Shown: positions 51,647 to 61,260 of the stretch, piece after piece
Layout: the number at the start of each line of letters is the position of its first letter
How positions within the stretch are numbered: the first letter of the stretch is position 1
Source of the DNA: Halomonas sp. JB37
GTDB lineage: Bacteria; Pseudomonadota; Gammaproteobacteria; Pseudomonadales; Halomonadaceae
Direction of reading: 5' to 3'
Assembly (NCBI RefSeq): GCF_002332255.1
Contig: NZ_NRGW01000001.1
Location: 124,001 to 188,000 of the forward strand
Length of the DNA stretch: 64,000 nt
Program-made: the position numbers and the translations under genes
Notes under the pieces: generated by a model
What the model saw: only the letters and a program-made list of their open reading frames with translations
Databases searched by the model: none
Told to the model about the DNA's origin: nothing

Positions 51647-52276
51647 TTAACGCCCTATCCACTCAATAAAGCTAGTGTCACCAAGCGCATGGCGCTCATG
51701 ACGCACTCGGCTCATCGCTGCATAGGGCAAATCCATCGCCAGCACTCGCGAAAGCGGCTGCTCAAGAACCTGTCGCAGCAGGCCGTTGCAGACAAACAGA
51801 TGGGCCACGATCAGCACATGCTGACCGGGCGGATGGAGAAGCAGCCGCCGCCAAACTTCGGCGAGCCGGGCATCAAATGCTTGCAGTGTCTCACCATCAG
51901 GGGGCGCGACCTCAGCCGGATTATGCCAAAACGCACCCATTCGTGCGGTGCCTTCTACGGCGGTTACCTCTGCATAGGTTTTGCCTTCCCACTGCCCCAA
52001 GTGTAGCTCGGCAAGATCGTCTTCCACCTGCACAGGGAGATCAAACTCCTCCCCCAACCACAGAGCAAACTCTCGGCAGCGCATTAGCGGCGACGTAACA
52101 ATCGCATCGTAAGGTAAATGGCCCTCGACCGTATGGCGCATGACCGCATCCGTCACCTGCTGCCATCCTGCGTCACTCAGAGGATGATCAGTTGAGCCAC
52201 GCAACATGCGCCCACCCACCGGTTCACCATGGCGCAATAAATCAATGGTGGTAGCGCTTGCATCAGAAAAACGCAT
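51647..52276 (-). CDS. Histidine phosphatase family protein
   Basis: A 209-residue phosphoglycerate-mutase-like enzyme. The RHGEP motif (phosphohistidine) is near residues 15-19, with TSPLMRCREFA and AELHLGQWEGKTYAEV of the CobC/alpha-ribazole phosphatase group, and AHLFVC, where the second catalytic His is followed by Leu-Phe instead of the common Gly-Gly. Substrate unknown; a small sugar phosphate or alpha-ribazole phosphate is possible. It follows the phnE genes by 39 bases and may be in their operon. Confidence 0.85.
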   Translation of the reverse strand: MRFSDASATTIDLLRHGEPVGGRMLRGSTDHPLSDAGWQQVTDAVMRHTVEGHLPYDAIVTSPLMRCREFALWLGEEFDLPVQVEDDLAELHLGQWEGKTYAEVTAVEGTARMGAFWHNPAEVAPPDGETLQAFDARLAEVWRRLLLHPPGQHVLIVAHLFVCNGLLRQVLEQPLSRVLAMDLPYAAMSRVRHERHALGDTSFIEWIGR

Positions 52277-52315
52277 TTTAGGCTCCTTGCTGTTTACTCA
52301 ATGCAGCGGCTAAGG

Positions 52316-53131
52316 CTAAATAATAGCATGACGCACGCGGGCGGAAATCCACTCAGACACCAGCACGGTGGCAAAAATCATAACAAAAATAACGCTGACC
52401 TGATCCCAAGCAAGGCTATTGATCGAGGCATTGAGCTGCAGGCCTATGCCGCCAGCACCGACCAGTCCCAGCACCGTCGATTCACGAATATTGATATCCC
52501 AGCGGTAAACACTGATGCCAGCGAAAGCGGGCATTATCTGGGGCAGTACGCCGTAATTCATCACCTGAAGTCGGCTCGCCCCGGTCGCGCTAATCGCCTC
52601 AACCGGCGTCGGGTGGATTTCTTCAATCGCCTCATATAGCAGCTTACCCACAAAGCCGATCGAGCGTAGCGCGATGGCAATAATCCCCGCCAACACGCCA
52701 GGGCCAAGAATGGTCACCAGCAGCATCGCCCAAATCAGCGAGTTGATCGAACGTGAAGAGACGATGACCAGCAGGGCAGCGCTGCGAACAAGGGGATGCG
52801 GTGTGGTATTACGGGCAGCTAAAAACGCTACTGGAAAGGCCATTACAATGCCCAAGGCGGTGCCTAAGGTCGCAATGTTCATCGTGTCCCACATGGGCTT
52901 CCACAGCACGGTGGCGTATTCCCACTTCGGCGGCGTCATGCGACTGATAAGATCCGCTCCTTGGCGACCGGCATCATGCACAAACACCCACATGGTGTTA
53001 TCAGAAATTATCTTCCAACAGATTAAAAATAGGCTAACGCCCGCCAGCCAAGCCACGTATTGCAGCCACTGAGCGCGCGTCGTGCGCCGCTGCCAAGCCG
53101 GCACACCCTGCGATGTCAACGAAACAGGCAT
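52316..53131 (-). CDS. phnE: Phosphonate-type ABC permease PhnE (second copy)
   Basis: A 271-residue inner-membrane permease with about six spans and the PhnE-type EAA loop (IEEIHPTPVEAISATGASRLQVMNYGVLPQIMPAF), followed by the RWDINIRESTVLGLVGAGGIG motif. It pairs with the permease upstream as a heterodimer. The intergenic gap of 91 bases to the first permease contains a 15-bp tandem array. Confidence 0.93.
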   Translation of the reverse strand: MPVSLTSQGVPAWQRRTTRAQWLQYVAWLAGVSLFLICWKIISDNTMWVFVHDAGRQGADLISRMTPPKWEYATVLWKPMWDTMNIATLGTALGIVMAFPVAFLAARNTTPHPLVRSAALLVIVSSRSINSLIWAMLLVTILGPGVLAGIIAIALRSIGFVGKLLYEAIEEIHPTPVEAISATGASRLQVMNYGVLPQIMPAFAGISVYRWDINIRESTVLGLVGAGGIGLQLNASINSLAWDQVSVIFVMIFATVLVSEWISARVRHAII

Positions 53132-53148
53132 TTAATATCTCCACACAT

Positions 53149-53193
53149 GACGAATCCAGAAACGAGGAATCTAAAAACGATGAATTTAAAAAC
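53149..53193. repeat. Three 15-bp tandem units between the two phnE genes
   Basis: Three contiguous units (starting 53149, 53164, 53179) share a ga-gaat-...-aaac framework, with a partial fourth after. Non-coding, in the spacer of the phn operon, and in exact register of 15 bases. Confidence 0.8.
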
Positions 53194-53222
53194 GATAGAA
53201 CCGAGGTTTACTGAACAATAGA

Positions 53223-54059
53223 TTACTGGGTCCAGCGGCGCACATGGCTTGAGCTGTACTCACATAGCAGCACGATCGCGATAATAATCAGCAGAATCGC
53301 TGCGGAGGTGTCGTATTCATAGCGGCTTAGCGATGTGTTCAACGTAGCGCCGATACCACCCGCGCCAACAATGCCGATCACAGCTGACTCACGAAAATTG
53401 ATATCTAACCGGTACATCGAAAGGCCTATCAAACGCGGCATTACTTGAGGCTGCACGGCATGATTCATGATTTGCCACCAGTTCGCACCGGTAGCGCGTA
53501 TAGCCTCGACCTGACGCCAATCCAAGTCTTCAATATCTTCTGCTAGCAGCTTAGCCATAAAGCCAATGGTCGCGAAGGCCAGCGTAATCATTCCCGCCAA
53601 TGGCCCGAAGCCGAACATCACCACAAACAAAATGGCGATTATGATTTCTTGAAAAGTCCGTGACACAGCAATAATCGCGCGGCATACGAAGTAGATAGGC
53701 AGCGGGGAAATATTGCGCGCGGCGCCAAGTCCCACGGGGATCGCCAGCAGAACACCTAATACCGTGGAGGTGAGCGTCATGGTTAAGCTTTCCAGCAATC
53801 CTGCAACGATATCATTTTGACGACTGACAAAATCGGGCTGCATAAACGCACCCAGAAAATTTGCCGCTCGACCGGCCCCTTCGGCAACCCGCGCCCAGTT
53901 AACGTCCACTGATGCCAATGCCAGCAGCAAATAGATAACCGCGCCGATGGCGATGCCCCAGCGCAAGCGAGGGTCATGAATCAGGGGAAGGCGCCGCCAC
54001 TGGCCCTTGCGCGCCGCGTACTGGCGGGCCTGCATTTGCGCGTCTACCCGCTCGCTCAT
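53223..54059 (-). CDS. phnE: Phosphonate-type ABC permease PhnE (first copy)
   Basis: A 278-residue permease with six spans and the EAA loop [34 protein letters not shown], followed by [21 protein letters not shown]. Homologous to the second PhnE, with which it forms the channel. Its ATG overlaps the phnC stop by 4 bases (ATGA). Confidence 0.94.
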   Translation of the reverse strand: MSERVDAQMQARQYAARKGQWRRLPLIHDPRLRWGIAIGAVIYLLLALASVDVNWARVAEGAGRAANFLGAFMQPDFVSRQNDIVAGLLESLTMTLTSTVLGVLLAIPVGLGAARNISPLPIYFVCRAIIAVSRTFQEIIIAILFVVMFGFGPLAGMITLAFATIGFMAKLLAEDIEDLDWRQVEAIRATGANWWQIMNHAVQPQVMPRLIGLSMYRLDINFRESAVIGIVGAGGIGATLNTSLSRYEYDTSAAILLIIIAIVLLCEYSSSHVRRWTQ

Positions 54060-54901
54060 CGCACGCTCCCTGCAGCAAATTCCGGCACGGCCGATGCTAA
54101 ACGAAGCTTAGTGTCGCGCTCATCGACGACGGCGTCTTCCATCGGCTCGGGCGTGGTGTCCCAATCCTCTTCACCGTAGATTGTGGTGAGAATCTCGCTG
54201 GTCAGCTCACTTGGCAGACCATCAAAGACAATTTCACCCGCCCGTAACCCGACAATACGGTCCGCAAACTGCTGGGCCAGCGTCACGTCGTGAATGTTGA
54301 TAATCGCGGCCAAGTCGCGCTCGGCGCATAGCTCGCGAATCAAGCGCATGATCTGGCGCGAGGTTTTAGGATCAAGACTGGCAGTGGGCTCATCCACTAA
54401 CAACAGTTTAGGGCTTTGCAAGAGCGCTCGAGCAATACCTACGCGCTGGCGCTGCCCCCCTGAAAGAGCATCGGCGCGTTTATCAATGGCATGGGGCAGG
54501 CCTACTCGCGCCAGTAGCCGGAATGCTTCAACCACGGCTTCTTGCGGATAGCGTCGCAGAAAGCTGCGCCAAAATCCTACATAGCCAAGCTGACCCGACA
54601 GCACATTTTCCATCACCGTGAGCCGATCTATCAGCGCATACTCCTGAAAAATCATGCCCATCGAGCGGCGCGCCTGGCGTAATTTATGGCCTGAGAGCTG
54701 CGTGATCTCGGTGCCTTCCAAGCGGATACTACCCTGGGTTGGTTCAACCAGCCGATTCACACAGCGAATCAAGGTGCTTTTACCGGCTCCCGATGGCCCA
54801 ATGAGCGCCATGACCTGACCTTTGGGCAGCGTGAGCTCAATATCCGTCAGCGCGCGGTCGCCGGTAGGGTAACGCTTGCCTACGCCGCTTAGTGTCAACA
54901 T
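54056..54901 (-). CDS. phnC: Phosphonate ABC transporter ATP-binding protein PhnC
   Basis: A 281-residue ATPase with Walker [10 protein letters not shown] (about 35-43), the [17 protein letters not shown] signature, Walker [13 protein letters not shown] and the switch His in INIHDVTLA. The PhnC hallmark [27 protein letters not shown] is present. It lies 77 bases after phnD. Confidence 0.95.
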   Translation of the reverse strand: MLTLSGVGKRYPTGDRALTDIELTLPKGQVMALIGPSGAGKSTLIRCVNRLVEPTQGSIRLEGTEITQLSGHKLRQARRSMGMIFQEYALIDRLTVMENVLSGQLGYVGFWRSFLRRYPQEAVVEAFRLLARVGLPHAIDKRADALSGGQRQRVGIARALLQSPKLLLVDEPTASLDPKTSRQIMRLIRELCAERDLAAIINIHDVTLAQQFADRIVGLRAGEIVFDGLPSELTSEILTTIYGEEDWDTTPEPMEDAVVDERDTKLRLASAVPEFAAGSVR

Positions 54902-54978
54902 TGTGCCACCTCATTTACATAGCGTAACGGCCAGAAGAGACGATCTCCTGGCCGAATAAAGTGTTATTAACTAAACGA

Positions 54979-55956
54979 TTAGTCGCAGTCGTACGTCACA
55001 CCGTTGGCATCGGCAATGGTGCGAACAACGGACCAGTTATCTTGATAGGTAATCGGAATAAACTGCGCTTCACCCGAATTAGTGAACTCAGCTTCAAGAG
55101 GCGTACCTTCCCAGTCGTAATTGAAGAAGGCGTTCTGAATCTTTTCAGCCAGCTCAGGGTTCAGGTTATTTGCCAGGCCGTAAGCCGTCGTGGGAAAGGT
55201 TTCTGAGGTGTAGAGAATATCGTAATCGCCTTCGTTCACAACGCCCCGCGCGATCATGCGCTTGCCCACGGAGTTGGCAATGGCAGCCGCATCATAATCC
55301 TGGTTGACCACACCCAGAATGGAGTTGTCATGGGAGCCGGAAAAGGCCGTCTCGAAGTCTTCGCCAGCTTCAAGGCCATACTCCGAGCGCAGCAGTGCCG
55401 AAGGCGCCCGGAAGCCGGAGTTCGAGGTTTCGGCGGTAAAGGCCAACTGACGGCCTTCCAGATCTTTAACACCTTCAATGCCACTGCCCGGGTAGGTGAT
55501 GATTTCCATCTCGTAACCGAAGCTGCCGTCATCGGCAGCCATCATGGCGAATGGGCGAAAGCCGCCGCAGTTCACTGCCACCGGCGTACTGCCGGTATTG
55601 AATCCCGCTACATGCAGGCGCCCGGCGCGCAAGGCTTCTAGCTGTGCAGCGTTAGACTGCACGGGGAAGAACTGCACCCGCTTACCAGTAGCTTCTTCCA
55701 AATGGCTGAGAAAGTCTGACCAGACATCGGCATATACGGCAGGGTCTTCAACCGGCGTATAGGCGAACACCAGCGTATCGGGATCGACCCACTGTGATTC
55801 ATCGCTGGGCACGTCCGCAACCATGTCGCCGTCATTATCGACATAGCGCGACGAGAGGTCTGCGGAGGCATTAATCGCAGCAAAGGCAAATGCACTTGCA
55901 ATAGCGGCACTGATGAATGTGCGGGGTAGCGCACGGGAAAAAGAAGACGCCTGCAT
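54979..55956 (-). CDS. phnD: Phosphonate/phosphite-type substrate-binding protein PhnD
   Basis: A 325-residue periplasmic receptor. Signal peptide 1-about 32 (NASA-D cleavage), then FAYTPVEDPAVYADVWSDFLSHLEEATGKRVQFFPVQS and the AGFNTGSTPVAVNCGG phosph(on)ate pocket region typical of PhnD. Ligand may be a phosphonate, phosphite or phosphate; no C-P lyase genes are in the window. AGGTGATTC precedes the ATG. First gene of phnDCEE. Confidence 0.93.
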   Translation of the reverse strand: MQASSFSRALPRTFISAAIASAFAFAAINASADLSSRYVDNDGDMVADVPSDESQWVDPDTLVFAYTPVEDPAVYADVWSDFLSHLEEATGKRVQFFPVQSNAAQLEALRAGRLHVAGFNTGSTPVAVNCGGFRPFAMMAADDGSFGYEMEIITYPGSGIEGVKDLEGRQLAFTAETSNSGFRAPSALLRSEYGLEAGEDFETAFSGSHDNSILGVVNQDYDAAAIANSVGKRMIARGVVNEGDYDILYTSETFPTTAYGLANNLNPELAEKIQNAFFNYDWEGTPLEAEFTNSGEAQFIPITYQDNWSVVRTIADANGVTYDCD

Positions 55957-56027
55957 GAATCACCTAAAAGGTAGTCAGAAGATAGCGATATCCTGACCCC
56001 TTCAGATGACAGCACTGGGGCACTTCT

Positions 56028-56045
56028 GTGACGAGTTAATGACGC
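56028..56045 (-). promoter_or_regulatory. Possible Pho box upstream of phnD
   Basis: The minus strand reads GCGTCATTAACTCGTCAC, two GTCAY half-sites at the 11-base spacing of PhoB sites, about 72 bases before the phnD start. Twelve of eighteen bases match the usual consensus by eye. It suggests phosphate-starvation control. Confidence 0.5.
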
Positions 56046-56091
56046 TTTGGAAAACGGGTGACATCATCCTGTCAAAGCCCCACCCCAACGG

Positions 56092-58023
56092 TTAACGCCC
56101 GCCTTTTGGCTTGAGACGCTCGGGCGGTGGGAACACCACATCGCTACCGTTCACATCGAGCTGGCGGATATCCGTTGGGTAGCCTTTCTCGTCGAGTGTG
56201 ACTAAACCAATGCCGCTGGCGTTCCAAAGCCGTTCCCCGGCACTCGCCCGGTCGGGGTCACGGGGATGAACGCTGAGTTTGCGGCGCTTCGTAAACCAGT
56301 TAAGCGGCGACCACGGGGCATACATCCAGCGGTTCAGTCGATCAAAGGTATTGAGAAGATTCTTGGGAAAGGTGTTTTTAATCCCGCTGGAGGTAATCTG
56401 CCACAGATGAGGAGCGCGCCGCTGATGACGCACGACAATGTCGTAGACAAACGAGTAGTGCACATCGCCAGAAAGAATCACGTAGTTGCCCGGCGTTTTA
56501 GAGTGCTGCCAAATTTGCAGCAGCGCGTTAGCGGCGCCTCGGTGCGCCATCCAGTTCTCAGCATCCACTACTAACGGTTTACCCACGGCGGTAAATAGCT
56601 TTTGAATACTTTCAATTAATTTGACGCCAAACATCGGCGCAGGCGAAATGATCACTGCGCTCTTAGCGCCCATGAGCGCCTGCTGCATTTCCATCAGCGC
56701 TTCCCAATCCATGAGGCCAGAAGGCCGCTTGGGGCTGCGCTCACTGCGCCAACGGCGGGTGCGGGTGTCGAGCACAATAAGCGCAGGCGTACCGGGGATT
56801 TGAAACTCCCAGCCCTGAAAACGCAGCAAACGCTCAATTAATCCATCTTGTTCAGCACGCGCGAGCATCTGGCGACCATCGCCCAGCAGCGTAGCGGCAT
56901 GGTGAATTAATGGATTAAGCTTATCCGGATCATTACCCCATGCTTGGCAGAGTAAATACGCGACCAGGGCATTACCGATAATGCGCTTAGAGAACGGGTG
57001 GCCGTAGGCGGTTTGCTCCCAGTCAGCGGTGAGGTTCCAGTCATCGGTCACGTCGTGATCATCAAAGATCATCAGGCTCGGCAAGTGCGCCAGCAGCCGC
57101 GCACACTGGGGCAAGCCCTCAACAAAGGTATCGATCACCTTCTGCTCTTGGCGATAAAGCTCGGCATCTTTTTCATCTAATACGGGCGGCGTGGGAGCAA
57201 TCGCTTGCCAGGCCACCGGCGACCACACCAAACAGTACATGGCGAGCATTTCCGCCAGCGTCATTAAATGGTTGTGAGCATTGGCTGAGGTAAACACCGG
57301 CTTTTTGACACCGCCGAAAAAGCGCTCGCGCAGCGCGGCATTACTGGTGAAATCCGGCAGCAGCGCCGCGCGGCAATAATAGCTGTCAGGCGAGTCGTAC
57401 AGCGCTTGGCTATCGTCTACCGTGGCGCCTTCTAACTGTTCGTCGACTAATCCTAGGCGTTCAATCAGTGCATGTACGGCGCGCAGCATCGGGCCGGCAA
57501 CGTCGTCGGCGTAGACTTGGTCACCGGTCATCAGTAGCCAGGCAGGCCACTCGGTAGGCGCTGCCTGCTGATCGCCAAGCCAGCTGTCAGCACGCACCAA
57601 ACCATCGGGGCTATCGTGATGTGGCTTACGGCAAGACCCATGCATCAGCCGGTGATGGCGCGAGGCAATCACAAACGCAGGGTAATCAGCTCCTTCATAG
57701 CACAGCCAGGGCGCCCACTCAGGCAACGACTGCACGCTACCCTGCCTCGTTTCAATCTGCAGGTCGTATTCGATACGCTCGTCGCAGGGCAGCGGCGTTT
57801 CAAGCTCAATATCGATCAGATGGATAAAGGCGCGCTTACCGATGGCAACGCACTGATGATGATGTGCTAAATAGATGGACTCGGCGTCATGCTGGCCGGG
57901 CCGTAGCACCAGCGTCATGGTCAGTGGCCGAGTGGCCACAAGCCACATCACCAGCCGGGTCGTGCTGATGCGCCGCACTAAAGGGCCAACTAAAATATCG
58001 GGCAGCGTATCCGTGCCATGCAT
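56092..58023 (-). CDS. PhoD-like metallophosphatase family protein
   Basis: A 643-residue alkaline phosphatase D-like protein. The metal-binding motifs are GDQVYADDV (about residue 167), FDDHDVTDDWN and SGDVHYSF. No signal peptide is seen, so it is probably cytoplasmic, unlike exported PhoD. An N-terminal beta-rich domain (about 1-125) precedes the catalytic core. It follows the kinase gene by 15 bases and is probably in the operon with PepSY-response regulator-kinase. Substrate unknown (phosphodiester or phosphomonoester). Confidence 0.85.
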   Translation of the reverse strand: MHGTDTLPDILVGPLVRRISTTRLVMWLVATRPLTMTLVLRPGQHDAESIYLAHHHQCVAIGKRAFIHLIDIELETPLPCDERIEYDLQIETRQGSVQSLPEWAPWLCYEGADYPAFVIASRHHRLMHGSCRKPHHDSPDGLVRADSWLGDQQAAPTEWPAWLLMTGDQVYADDVAGPMLRAVHALIERLGLVDEQLEGATVDDSQALYDSPDSYYCRAALLPDFTSNAALRERFFGGVKKPVFTSANAHNHLMTLAEMLAMYCLVWSPVAWQAIAPTPPVLDEKDAELYRQEQKVIDTFVEGLPQCARLLAHLPSLMIFDDHDVTDDWNLTADWEQTAYGHPFSKRIIGNALVAYLLCQAWGNDPDKLNPLIHHAATLLGDGRQMLARAEQDGLIERLLRFQGWEFQIPGTPALIVLDTRTRRWRSERSPKRPSGLMDWEALMEMQQALMGAKSAVIISPAPMFGVKLIESIQKLFTAVGKPLVVDAENWMAHRGAANALLQIWQHSKTPGNYVILSGDVHYSFVYDIVVRHQRRAPHLWQITSSGIKNTFPKNLLNTFDRLNRWMYAPWSPLNWFTKRRKLSVHPRDPDRASAGERLWNASGIGLVTLDEKGYPTDIRQLDVNGSDVVFPPPERLKPKGGR

Positions 58024-58038
58024 TCAATGAAATCTCCG

Positions 58039-59418
58039 TTATCCGTTCGCCACTACGGGCAGCCCAACCACTACGTTTAAGCCTCCTTCGCTGGCGCGGG
58101 AAAGCTGCATATGGCCACTGTACAAAGCGACAAGGTCGGTGACGATAGCCAGCCCCAAACCACTGCCAGAGCGCTGCTCATCCAGGCGCTTTCCTCGCTG
58201 CAACGCCTGCTGGCACTGCGCGTCAGACATGCCGGGGCCATTATCACTTACGATAATAGTGAGCTGTTGCTCGTTAACCTGGGCCTGCAGCTGAACATCG
58301 CTGTGCGCCCAGCGCAGCGCATTATCCATTAAGTTACCTACCAGCTCCTGAATATCTTGCCCATCCATATGCACGTTCACGTCACGCTGCCATGTTTGGC
58401 GCAGCGTAATGCCGCGCCGCTGGCCAAGCTTGGCCAGCCCGTTTAGCAGCGGCGCTAACGTGGCATGCAGGTCAATGGGGGCAAAGCGAGCGCCCTCGCC
58501 TGCCGCCGATGCACGCGCTAAATGATGACGTACCGCGCTGTCTAAGCGCGTTAACTCCACTTCCCAGGTAGCACGGCTGTCTTCCGGCAGCTGGCGAAGC
58601 TGTAGACGCATCACGCTCAGCGGTGTCTTCAGCGCGTGGGCCAGATTACCGGCCGTGTGACGCCCGCGCTCAATTAAGCGTTGGTCCCGCGCCAGCACCG
58701 CATTCATTGAGGCGGCCAGGGTCGCCAGCTCGTCGGGCAAGCGAGTATCCAGCTGCTCTGCATGCCCCTGCTCTACCTCATGCAGGTTGGCCCGCATACG
58801 CCGCAGCGGCGCTAACCCCCAGCGAACTTGCAGCGCCAAAACGCCTAATAGCAAAATGCCTAGGCCCGCCAAACCGCCCCAAAGAAGACGTTGGAATTCG
58901 CGAATATCCGCAGCTAATACATCGTCCCGCGCGGCAACGCTGATATGCAGGGGTCTTTCCAAAGGCGCTAAATAGATATCACGCTCAACAACGCGCAGCG
59001 ATTGCCCGCGCGGGCCTGACAATGAGCGCGCGCTGAGAGTGTCATTGGCAATAACCGGCAGACGTTGATCCCACAGCGAGCGGGAAGCCAACGTATGCTG
59101 GCCAGCATCGGTTATTTGCCAGTACCAGCCGGAGTAAACGTTATCAAACCGTGGGTCACCCAGCGCCCGATCGTGGACAAGCTGCTGGGCGGTGCGGTCA
59201 TAGGTGACGCCGGCGATAATCACATTGAGCGTGGCCTCCAGGCGCTCGTCAAAGGCCTGGGTCGCCGCTAAATGGTAATGGTGAGAAAGCAGCGTACCGG
59301 CAACGGGGAGGGCCAGCCCGACCATCAGCAGCACCGCCAGTAGTAGCCGCACGCCGATGGAACGCCCGGCCCAACGCTTTTTCCATTGATTACGCCACGC
59401 AGAACGGGGGTGACTCAT
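58039..59418 (-). CDS. Sensor histidine kinase
   Basis: A 459-residue PhoQ/QseC-like kinase. Two spans (about 22-44 and 180-200) bound a periplasmic sensor region of about 135 residues; a HAMP-like segment follows, then the H box with His261 (AHALKTPLSVM) and the ATPase domain with N (LMDNALRWA), G1 (DNGPGM) and G2 (GSGLGLAIV). Its ATG overlaps the regulator stop by 4 bases. Signal unknown; PepSY proteins at both ends of the locus suggest an envelope or metal cue. Confidence 0.93.
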   Translation of the reverse strand: MSHPRSAWRNQWKKRWAGRSIGVRLLLAVLLMVGLALPVAGTLLSHHYHLAATQAFDERLEATLNVIIAGVTYDRTAQQLVHDRALGDPRFDNVYSGWYWQITDAGQHTLASRSLWDQRLPVIANDTLSARSLSGPRGQSLRVVERDIYLAPLERPLHISVAARDDVLAADIREFQRLLWGGLAGLGILLLGVLALQVRWGLAPLRRMRANLHEVEQGHAEQLDTRLPDELATLAASMNAVLARDQRLIERGRHTAGNLAHALKTPLSVMRLQLRQLPEDSRATWEVELTRLDSAVRHHLARASAAGEGARFAPIDLHATLAPLLNGLAKLGQRRGITLRQTWQRDVNVHMDGQDIQELVGNLMDNALRWAHSDVQLQAQVNEQQLTIIVSDNGPGMSDAQCQQALQRGKRLDEQRSGSGLGLAIVTDLVALYSGHMQLSRASEGGLNVVVGLPVVANG

Positions 59419-60089
59419 TCGCTGGCGGGCTCTTCTTCTAAGAGCCGATACCCCTGCCCCCGCAGCGTGGCAATGCGCCAGCTGCCCAACTTACGGCGCA
59501 GGCGGCTGACCTGCACGTCGATCACGTTAGAGTCCGGCTCATGGTCACGGTCGTATACGTGCTCTGAAAGCTCGGTACGACTCACCACGCGCGGTGCGGC
59601 ATGCATCAAGTAGCCGAGCAGGCGCGTCTCTTGGGCGGTTAAGCCCACCGGACGCCCCGCCAACGCGACGTGCTGCGTATGCGTATCTAAGCTGAGCTCG
59701 CCGGCTTTCAATATCGGGTGTGCATGCCCGTGGCTGCGGCGAACCAGGGCGCGCAGGCGAAAAAGCACTTCCGCCGGTTCAAAAGGCTTAGTGACATAGT
59801 CATCGGCACCGGCGGTAAAGCCTGCTGCTTTATCGGCCCAGCGCTCACGGGCGGTAAGAATGAGCACGGGCAGGTCAATACCATCTTCGCGCCAAGCCGC
59901 TAGCCAGCGAGTACCGTCACCGTCAGGCAGGCCTACATCCAAAATGAGTGTGTCATAAGCTTCCGTGCGCACCAGGAAATCGGCATCTTGGCCCGTGGCC
60001 GCATGCTCTACAAGCCAATCGCCGTCGCGCAGCGCCTGACTTAGCTCGCGGGCGAGCGCGTGGTCGTCTTCTACCAGCAAACACTTCAT
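59415..60089 (-). CDS. OmpR-family response regulator
   Basis: A 224-residue two-component regulator. The receiver has acid pocket D8/D9, phosphoacceptor D51 and Lys101; the C-terminal winged helix carries DSNVIDVQVSRLRRKLG, the DNA recognition helix, and RGQGYRL. PhoP/QseB-like. The gene is 30 bases after the PepSY gene and overlaps the kinase gene. Confidence 0.96.
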   Translation of the reverse strand: MKCLLVEDDHALARELSQALRDGDWLVEHAATGQDADFLVRTEAYDTLILDVGLPDGDGTRWLAAWREDGIDLPVLILTARERWADKAAGFTAGADDYVTKPFEPAEVLFRLRALVRRSHGHAHPILKAGELSLDTHTQHVALAGRPVGLTAQETRLLGYLMHAAPRVVSRTELSEHVYDRDHEPDSNVIDVQVSRLRRKLGSWRIATLRGQGYRLLEEEPASE

Positions 60090-60119
60090 GACTGACTACC
60101 CTTTTCTTATATAAAAAAG

Positions 60120-60488
60120 CTAACGGCGCATATCGTTAATGCGCGCACCTTCAATAGACATTAGCTCACCGCTTTGGCCGTCAAATTCAAATTCAACGAT
60201 CTGGCCTTGGGGTCCGAGCAGCTTAATTTCATACTCTACAAACCCGCGCTCACGCTCCACCTCAACTTCGAGCACCTCACCAATATAGTGAGCTTCAAGC
60301 CAATCTAAAATAGTGTCCAGCGACACCACTTCGCCACGATTCACCTCGCCATGCAGAGATTCCCAGGGCTGATCGCCCACTGCGCTACTGACCAGTAATA
60401 GCGCTAAGGCTAAACTGGCAACACTGCGGCAAGCGCTTTTTTGGAAGCGGCCTAGTGGCGTTATAAGGTGACGTACGACATTACTCAT
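60120..60488 (-). CDS. PepSY domain exported protein
   Basis: A 122-residue protein with a basic N-terminus and a hydrophobic signal segment (about 20-38), then a PepSY-like domain (EVVSLDTILDWLEAHYIGEVLEVEVER...YEIKLLGPQGQIVEFEFDGQSGELMSIEG). PepSY proteins are thought to inhibit or bind proteases or to sense periplasmic conditions. It heads the regulator-kinase operon and is divergent from a second PepSY gene. Confidence 0.88.
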   Translation of the reverse strand: MSNVVRHLITPLGRFQKSACRSVASLALALLLVSSAVGDQPWESLHGEVNRGEVVSLDTILDWLEAHYIGEVLEVEVERERGFVEYEIKLLGPQGQIVEFEFDGQSGELMSIEGARINDMRR

Positions 60489-60636
60489 ATTGCCAGAATG
60501 CCTAAGGCAACATGAACGTTAGATGAACGGTTTTGTCAGCTTAAGGAAAGTATCCCAGTGGTATAAATTCCCTGTCGCATTGGCTGAGTGCCATTGATTC
60601 ACGTAAATGATTCGTCACGTAAAGAAGGAATTTGCT

Positions 60637-61113
60637 ATGAACACCATGAAAAAAATGCTGCTGATCCCGACCTCTGCCCTACTACTTGCCGCTGCGGCTG
60701 GCAGTGCTCAGGCTGACTCACTGCCAATGGATCGTATTGATGACGTATTGACCCACGCAGGCGACTACGGTTTCACCCATTACGAAGAAATTAGCATTAA
60801 AAGCCGTGGCCGTGTGGAAGTAGAAGGCTGGCTGGACGATGAGTGGTATGCCGATATTGATTTCTCACTAGATGACGGCGAAACGTTGCAAGAGCAACGC
60901 GAGCGCCTAGTCACCGGTGCCTGGGGTATGAGCGAAGACGATATTCGCCAAGCGCTGAATGTTGCCAGCCAGGAAGGCATGGTTGAGTTTGAAGACCTCG
61001 ACATGGATAAAAGCGGCATGATCGATGTTGAAGGCCGCGACGAAAATGGCCGTGAGCTAGAAATCAGCGTACGCCAAGGTGCTGATCAAGTCAGCGAGAT
61101 TGATCGCGACTAA
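60637..61113 (+). CDS. PepSY-like exported acidic protein
   Basis: A 158-residue protein with a Sec signal peptide (cleavage near AQA-D at about 26) and a repeated PepSY-type core: IDDVLTHAGDYGFTHYEEISIKSRGRVEVEGWLDDEWYADIDFS and VASQEGMVEFEDLDMDKSGMIDVEGRDENGRELEISV. Very acidic. AAGGA lies 8 bases before the ATG. Divergent from the PepSY-regulator-kinase operon, so a likely target of that system. Confidence 0.8.
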   Translation: MNTMKKMLLIPTSALLLAAAAGSAQADSLPMDRIDDVLTHAGDYGFTHYEEISIKSRGRVEVEGWLDDEWYADIDFSLDDGETLQEQRERLVTGAWGMSEDDIRQALNVASQEGMVEFEDLDMDKSGMIDVEGRDENGRELEISVRQGADQVSEIDRD

Positions 61114-61154
61114 TCTATCGCATCAACTCTACTCGCGGTGTTTGAAGCCGCCCT

Positions 61155-61179
61155 GCGGGCTCCCTTTAAGGGAGCCCGC
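61155..61179 (+). terminator. Terminator after the acidic PepSY gene
   Basis: GCGGGCTCCC and its complement form a 10-bp stem with a 5-base loop 42 bases after the stop. T run weak. Confidence 0.7.
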
Positions 61180-61260
61180 TGCGTTATAGCCCCAGCAATA
61201 GCCAAGCGTCATAATGACCTCAGCAGGAAGCGAATATAGCCGCAGACTGAGGAGAACGCC

